A stretch of DNA of 64,000 nucleotides from Veillonellales bacterium (GTDB taxonomy: Bacteria > Bacillota > Negativicutes > JAAYSF01). The stretch spans positions 1 to 64,000 of the forward strand of contig JBDKTO010000030.1 in assembly GCA_039680175.1 (NCBI GenBank). The letters run 5' to 3'. Shown piece by piece: positions 59,761 through 64,000 of this stretch. The notes under the pieces are model-generated. The model was not told the origin of the DNA, ran no database searches, and saw only the letters and a program-made list of their open reading frames with translations. Both the position numbers and the translations under genes were made by a program. Numbering within the stretch: position 1 is the first letter of the stretch; every line of letters begins with the position of its first letter.

Positions 59761-60423
59761 TTATTTATTCGACAATAAACCGTACTTCAGGGCGTAACTT
59801 ACCAAATCACTCCTTTTGGTTGTTTTCAGTTTCTCCGTTAGCCGTACTTTATACGTATCCACTGTTTTAATACTCAGCGATAGTCTTGCCGCTACCTCGG
59901 CCAGGGAATATCCATGGGCAACAAGCCGCAAGACTTCCCGCTCCCTGGGACTGAGCAGAACGTAAGGAGCTTTTTTATCAATCGTTTCCTGCTCCTGGTT
60001 TAGTAAATCGTGCAGCAATAGACTGGAATCTTGTTGGCTGAGGTAAAGCTCACCGGCTTGCACCGACGCAATCGCTTTGAACAAATCAGTGTCCGCCGCG
60101 CTTTTATGGACGTAAGCAGCGGCTCCTGCCTGCATTGCCCGCTTTATATAACTCTCATCTTCGTGCATCGTCAGCACAATCACCCTGGCATCAGGATGAC
60201 GGCTTTTGATCTCCTTGAGACATTCAATCCCACTCATATTCGGCATTGATAAGTCAAGCAGCAGAATATCTGGTTTAAGCTGCTCAAACAGCTGTATTGT
60301 CTGCTCACCATCCGCCGACTCTCCCACCACCAGCATATCCGGATTCCGCTGCAGCAGCAGTTTCAAGCCGGAGCGAAGCAGCTTATGATCATCCGCCAAT
60401 AGCAATTTTAGCTTTTGTTTCAC
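59761..60423 (-). CDS. NarL/FixJ-type response regulator
   Basis: A 220-aa regulator: receiver domain (about 5-120, phospho-acceptor Asp57 in ILLLDLSMPNM) and a LuxR-type helix-turn-helix (LSPREREVLRLVAHGYSLAEV, KTVDTYKVRLTEKL). Encoded in an overlapping unit with its kinase (GTGA overlap) and a PhnD-like lipoprotein. Probable target: the ABC importer operon just downstream. Confidence 0.93.
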   Translation of the reverse strand: MKQKLKLLLADDHKLLRSGLKLLLQRNPDMLVVGESADGEQTIQLFEQLKPDILLLDLSMPNMSGIECLKEIKSRHPDARVIVLTMHEDESYIKRAMQAGAAAYVHKSAADTDLFKAIASVQAGELYLSQQDSSLLLHDLLNQEQETIDKKAPYVLLSPREREVLRLVAHGYSLAEVAARLSLSIKTVDTYKVRLTEKLKTTKRSDLVSYALKYGLLSNK

Positions 60424-61847
60424 GATAGCTCTCCTTTCACTGGGTGGTATTGAGGAATCGCAATGAAAAGTTCCGTGCCGCCGCCGGGGGACTGTCCGAT
60501 ATCTAGCCTTCCCTGCAGCAGTTCCACCCGTTCACGCATTCCATATAATCCAAGCCGATGTTCTTTCTGGGCCCGAATTAAATCAGAATCGGTAATGCCC
60601 CTGCCATTGTCAGCTATAGCGACCATAATCCGCTCGGGCTGAAAGGTGATATCAATTGACACAGTAGTTGCGCCGGAGTGCTGAACAACATTATTTAAGC
60701 TCTCCTGGACAATTCGGTAAAGGGCCACAGCAATTTGGCCATCTACCGAAGTTTGCCGGCCTGATGTATTTAGGTCAATGTCTAGCCCATGGCGGCTGGC
60801 GAATTTCTCACTATATCGTTCTATGGCTGCGACTAGCCCGAGATCATCCAGCGCCGGCGGTCTTAGCTCAACTGCCAGATCGCGAACCTCCCGCAAAATA
60901 TTGGCGGCAACGTCGCGCCCCAGAAGCAAAGCATCTTTTTGCTCCTGATTTGATGCATCTTCCGCTAGAACCCGCATTGTCAGCATAAGCGAGGTTAGCG
61001 CCTGACTTGTTTCATCATGCAGTTCGCGAGAAATCCGCTTGCGCTCGTCTTCCTGCGCTGTCATCAGCTTTGTAATCAAAGTATCCCGCAGCTGTTCCTT
61101 GACACGCAGCTCGCCCAGCAAAATTTCCTTATCAGCGCTAGCCTTTATCAGGCTGGCCGCCATTTCGTTAAAAGCGACGGCCAGCTTGCCGACCTCGCCG
61201 GTATCACGGATATTGGCCCGAATTTTTAGATTTCCCTGGGTTATTGATTCGGCAACTTCCGCCAGATCGCGAATCGGTTTTGTAATCAGCGCCGATATCC
61301 GGCTGGATAAGAATACAGCCAGGGCGCAAACAATAAAGACAGTAAACAACACGTCCCTTGCATGCTGATGAATCGAGTTCCGCGTGTACTTTTCGGTCAT
61401 GCCGACCCGAACATAACCGACGGCTCCATTTTCAATGGGAACAACAATATCATGGATAAGCCCTTCGTCAGAATTAAATGCCGTTATTTCTTGCTGCGTA
61501 AAATCGGGCATATCATCCAGCAGTCCCGCGGGTATGCCCCCGTGAAAAGTATGCGCCAGCAAACGCTGGTTGCTGTCGATAATTAAAATATACCGCACAT
61601 CTTCGCTGCTGGCGGCTGTCTGAGCCGCCAGCTCATAGAGATTGTACAAATCTTCCATCAATATATAATTTCCGCCGGCCAATGCTACGTGATTGGCGAT
61701 CTCGGTGCCGCGCTTTTGCAGCTGCTGCGAAACAACATCGTCAAGCGAGTCCCAAACAATTAAACCGATAGCAACGCTAAGCAGCGCGATGATAAAAAGT
61801 GCCATCGCCAATATCCGGTAATAAACCGACAACCGCGGCAGCCTCAT
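60420..61847 (-). CDS. HisKA_3-type sensor histidine kinase
   Basis: A 475-aa kinase: membrane helix (about 12-32), extracytoplasmic sensor (about 35-165), second helix (about 167-186), HAMP (about 188-240), HisKA_3 dimerisation region with the phospho-accepting His in RISRELHDETSQALTSLM, and a HATPase domain (NNVVQHSGAT, ADNGRGI, GLYGMRERVELLQGRL). Partner of the regulator downstream. The lipoprotein gene upstream overlaps it (ATGA) and may present ligand to the sensor domain, as in three-component PgtABC-like systems. Confidence 0.93.
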   Translation of the reverse strand: MRLPRLSVYYRILAMALFIIALLSVAIGLIVWDSLDDVVSQQLQKRGTEIANHVALAGGNYILMEDLYNLYELAAQTAASSEDVRYILIIDSNQRLLAHTFHGGIPAGLLDDMPDFTQQEITAFNSDEGLIHDIVVPIENGAVGYVRVGMTEKYTRNSIHQHARDVLFTVFIVCALAVFLSSRISALITKPIRDLAEVAESITQGNLKIRANIRDTGEVGKLAVAFNEMAASLIKASADKEILLGELRVKEQLRDTLITKLMTAQEDERKRISRELHDETSQALTSLMLTMRVLAEDASNQEQKDALLLGRDVAANILREVRDLAVELRPPALDDLGLVAAIERYSEKFASRHGLDIDLNTSGRQTSVDGQIAVALYRIVQESLNNVVQHSGATTVSIDITFQPERIMVAIADNGRGITDSDLIRAQKEHRLGLYGMRERVELLQGRLDIGQSPGGGTELFIAIPQYHPVKGELS

Positions 61848-62776
61848 AACTCCTCTCTTCCTTCGCGCAGCATCAGCCGAATCGGTTCAAACAGCTCCGG
61901 CTGAGGCGGCACGAACCGGTCAATCGACAATCCTTGCAGTGCCGGCGTCATATACGGGTATTCATGCATGCTGAGCAGGGCTTTGCGCAAGCTGTCCCGC
62001 TGTCTCTGGCTTACACTTTTACCCGCTACTACCGGGCCAATCCCGGCAGGCGGCGAAACAGCAATAATCTTAACAGCCTCCGCCAGCTCCGGCTGTTTTT
62101 CTTTCGCCCTATCGTATACCAGCCTGGTAACAGGCGCACCATCGACGACCTTGTTGGCAACGGCGCGAAGAGAATTATCATGACTATACGTGTAAATATA
62201 ATGTCCGAAAAACGTTTCCGGCGTCTGGTTCCTGTGTCGCAGCATTTGTACTAAAAATGTGTAACCGGAATAACTTAACGGGTCGGTAAAGGCGACCGTC
62301 TTGCCTTTAAGATCCGCTATGTCGTTTATTCCGCTATCCTTCGCTACAATAATATACCCTTGATAATAGGGCAGCCCCATCCGCTGCTGCGATGCCAGCA
62401 TCTCAATCTCGTCAAAGCCACTGTAAGCCGCATATTCTCCGGATGAGAAAAAAGCAATGTCCGCGCCGCCATTTAGGAGCAGCAGTGCAATCTCTGCATA
62501 ACTTTTTCGCTGAATCAGGATGACCGGCCTATCCACATGCTGGCCGAGAAAATTAGCTATCGAGCGGTAATGCATTACGGTCTCCTGCGGCAATAACACA
62601 GAGGAAATCGCCACCCGCAAAGCCTGAGAATCCGTGCTGACGGCAGAAACAGCCGGTGCCGGTTCCACCTTCTTAAAATCAATGTACTTATCCTTACCCG
62701 GGAAAGAGCCGCATCCTGTGCAGACAGCAAGCAGAATCGTAAGTAAGCAAACCAGCCGCATTTTTTTAAAATTCAT
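61844..62776 (-). CDS. PhnD-like periplasmic-binding lipoprotein, likely co-sensor
   Basis: A 310-aa lipoprotein (signal ending LAVCTGC) of the PhnD/SsuA-2-type periplasmic binding superfamily: ALRVAISSVLLPQETVMHYR, VILIQRKSYAEIALLLLNGGADIAF, DLKGKTVAFTDPLSYSGYTF. Normally these bind phosphonates or phosphite for transport, but here the gene heads a kinase/regulator unit, so it probably senses the substrate of the neighbouring importer. Start ATG at 62776 fits the signal peptide; an earlier ATG at 62818 is less likely. Confidence 0.85.
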   Translation of the reverse strand: MNFKKMRLVCLLTILLAVCTGCGSFPGKDKYIDFKKVEPAPAVSAVSTDSQALRVAISSVLLPQETVMHYRSIANFLGQHVDRPVILIQRKSYAEIALLLLNGGADIAFFSSGEYAAYSGFDEIEMLASQQRMGLPYYQGYIIVAKDSGINDIADLKGKTVAFTDPLSYSGYTFLVQMLRHRNQTPETFFGHYIYTYSHDNSLRAVANKVVDGAPVTRLVYDRAKEKQPELAEAVKIIAVSPPAGIGPVVAGKSVSQRQRDSLRKALLSMHEYPYMTPALQGLSIDRFVPPQPELFEPIRLMLREGREEL

Positions 62777-62972
62777 AATCCACTCACCCCATAAGAGAGT
62801 GCATTTTCTTCGCTTCATTATTGCTTCATTATTATATTTATTCGCTCGGGAAATGGTATTTCCTGCATAAATTGGCTAATTCTCGCTACTATCAGCCTCA
62901 ACCCTAGCTTACAGCGCGCACCTCCGTCTTCTTGTCTCCCGACAAAGCCGCCTTATAGCAATTGTCATTATC

Positions 62973-62995
62973 AAAAAAGAGCACCCCATGCTCCT
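62973..62995 (-). terminator. Terminator after murA
   Basis: GAGCA-TGGGG-TGCTC hairpin on the minus strand, extended by two weaker pairs and followed by TTTTTT, about 105 bases after the murA stop codon. Confidence 0.7.
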
Positions 62996-63036
62996 AAGAT
63001 TGCTTCGTCGTGCCGCCTCGCAATGACAAATCTCCC

Positions 63037-63084
63037 CTAATACATGAAAGGACGGCTAAGCTTAGCCGTCCTTTCATGTATTAG
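63037..63084. other. Perfect 48-bp palindrome downstream of murA
   Basis: Twenty-four-base arms with no loop, centred on AAGCTT at 63058-63063 (TACATGAAAGGACGGC in the arm). Starts 17 bases after the murA stop. A T-run is lacking, so it is either a cruciform-like site or the stem of a weak terminator. Confidence 0.9.
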
Positions 63085-63100
63085 CCTAAATTATAAGTGC

Positions 63101-64000
63101 TTAGCCGATGCGTTCGATGTCGGCGCCGATTCCTTTCAGCTTGTTCACAAGATTGTCATAGCCGCGGTCGATATGATGAATGTAACCGACCTCGGTTTTT
63201 CCCTCCGCAGCCAGTCCTGCCAATACCATGGCGGCACCGGCCCGCAAATCGGTGGCTTTAACCGGACAGCCGGTCAACGTGGCCACACCTTCCACAACTG
63301 CACTGCGCCCTTCAATCTTGATACAAGCTCCCATCCGTTTCAATTCGTCCACATGCATAAAGCGATTTTCAAATACCGTTTCACTCACTACACTGGTTCC
63401 CTTGGCAATGGCTGCCATGGCCATAAACTGAGCCTGCATATCGGTGGGAAAACCCGGATAAGGCAATGTCTTAATATCCACCGCCCGGAAATTGCCGTCA
63501 CCCCAGACCCTCACACCGTTAATATCTTCCTCAATACAAACACCGGCCTCCTTCAGCTTGGCCACTACCGGCTTCAGATGCTCGGTCAATGCATTTTCAA
63601 TCCAGACATCGCCGCCGGTCATGGCGGCGGCCACCATATAGGTGCCTGCTTCGATCCGATCGGGAATGACAGTGTAATCCATTCCTCTGAGCTCGTTCAC
63701 ACCTTCAACTTTAATCACATTCGTGCCGGCACCGCGAATCCTGGCTCCCATGACGTTCAAATAGTTGGCTAAATCGACAATTTCCGGTTCGTGAGCCGGA
63801 TTCTCCAGGATGGTCTGGCCCTTTGCCATACTGGCCGCCATGATAATATTTTCCGTTGCACCAACACTGGGAAAATCCAAATATATCCTCGCTCCCGTTA
63901 ACCCCTGGGGTGCTTTTGCTTCAATATACCCATGCCCGATATCAATATCGGCGCCCAAAGCTTCAAACCCTTTCAGATGCAAATCAATTGGCCGGGTGCC
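63101..64000 (-). CDS. murA: UDP-GlcNAc 1-carboxyvinyltransferase MurA, C-terminal part
   Basis: First committed step of peptidoglycan synthesis. About 300 residues are visible; the N-terminal 110-125, including the catalytic Cys loop, lie beyond the right edge of the window. Visible motifs include [15 protein letters not shown] at the edge, [41 protein letters not shown] and [19 protein letters not shown]. Frame runs to the last base, so no start codon is present. Adjacent to the spoIID-mbl block apart from the inserted transport island, matching murAA of B. subtilis. Confidence 0.95.
   Translation of the reverse strand, partial: GTRPIDLHLKGFEALGADIDIGHGYIEAKAPQGLTGARIYLDFPSVGATENIIMAASMAKGQTILENPAHEPEIVDLANYLNVMGARIRGAGTNVIKVEGVNELRGMDYTVIPDRIEAGTYMVAAAMTGGDVWIENALTEHLKPVVAKLKEAGVCIEEDINGVRVWGDGNFRAVDIKTLPYPGFPTDMQAQFMAMAAIAKGTSVVSETVFENRFMHVDELKRMGACIKIEGRSAVVEGVATLTGCPVKATDLRAGAAMVLAGLAAEGKTEVGYIHHIDRGYDNLVNKLKGIGADIERIG

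Larger units (their letters stand above)
62777..63100. other. Gap between murA and the sensory operon
   Basis: Contains the murA terminator (62973-62995), a reversed half copy of the dispersed repeat (62997-63028) and the perfect palindrome at 63037-63084. A TATAAT-like hexamer (62833-62838) and a short inverted repeat GGAAAT/ATTTCC (62849-62863) upstream of the lipoprotein gene are the only promoter hints, without a good -35. Confidence 0.5.

Noticed and set aside
62958-62976. Fur-box-like sequence (GATAATGACAATTGC on the minus strand) upstream of the sensor operon
   Set aside because: Only two of three hexamers fit, and part of it belongs to the degenerate end of the dispersed repeat; not enough to claim iron regulation.

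Overview
The window comes from a spore-forming, flagellated Firmicute with an LPS outer membrane, i.e. class Negativicutes and most likely a Sporomusa-type (Sporomusaceae) lineage. It carries a full lipid A/Kdo pathway, BamA, TamB, Mla and an SLH-domain porin. It also carries SpoIIID, SpoIIQ, SpoIID and Mbl, and both flagellar outer rings (FlgH, FlgI). No species can be named from the sequence alone. Every gene I can support lies on the minus strand, so transcription runs from the right end to the left end.

Layout in transcription order (right to left). (1) 64000-63101: C-terminal part of murA, then a terminator. (2) 62776-54605: a sensory/transport island with a PhnD-like lipoprotein, histidine kinase, NarL-type regulator and terminator, then a Fe/phosphonate-type ABC importer (lipoprotein, ATPase, double permease, second ATPase). 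(3) 54275-50017: spoIID, spoIIQ, spoIIID, mbl, flgF, the classic Firmicute order. (4) 49867-46086: flgG, flgA, flgH, flgI and a FlgJ-like rod protein. (5) 45898-42308: AMIN/phosphodiester-glycosidase protein, small lipoyl-like secreted protein, SpoIVB-type S55 protein. (6) 42107-39280: mlaE, mlaF and mlaD, the last fused to a beta-barrel. (7) 39022-33232: TolC-family protein and TamB. (8) 32901-28384: sigma factor, single-pass membrane protein, BamA, and an unrecognised outer-membrane protein with internal repeats. (9) 28263-23215: three OmpH/Skp-like chaperones, lpxD, a YjbH-like barrel, a second LpxL-type acyltransferase. (10) 22844-19608: an ABC pair whose membrane subunit I do not recognise. 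(11) 19299-3444: lpxC, fabZ, lpxA, lpxI, lpxB, msbA, waaA, lpxK, kdsB, kdsA, kdsC, lpxL, lptC, lptA, lptB, lptF. (12) a DUF3084 protein and an OmpM-like SLH porin.

Together these genes make lipid A-Kdo2 and export it (MsbA, LptBFCA), fold and insert outer-membrane proteins (Skp-like chaperones, BamA, TamB), move phospholipids between membranes (Mla) and tether the outer membrane to peptidoglycan (OmpM). LptD, a second LptF/G permease, LpxH (LpxI is used instead), KdsD, BamB-E, TamA and MlaA/B/C are not in the window.

The intergenic DNA is unusual. It is full of degenerate heptanucleotide arrays (units such as TTGGCTG, ATAGCTC, ATAGCCC, ACTTGGT), with about 54 units between lptB and lptA. Many arrays touch the stop codon of the gene they follow. 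Seven copies of a roughly 88-bp imperfect inverted repeat sit next to or inside such arrays. The strongest candidates for undescribed biology are the ABC pair at 19608-22844 (a large periplasmic domain and a C-terminal EAA-type coupling motif), the repeat-containing outer-membrane protein beside bamA, the sigma factor/membrane protein pair upstream of bamA, the S55/lipoyl/AMIN operon, and the heptamer/inverted-repeat system.
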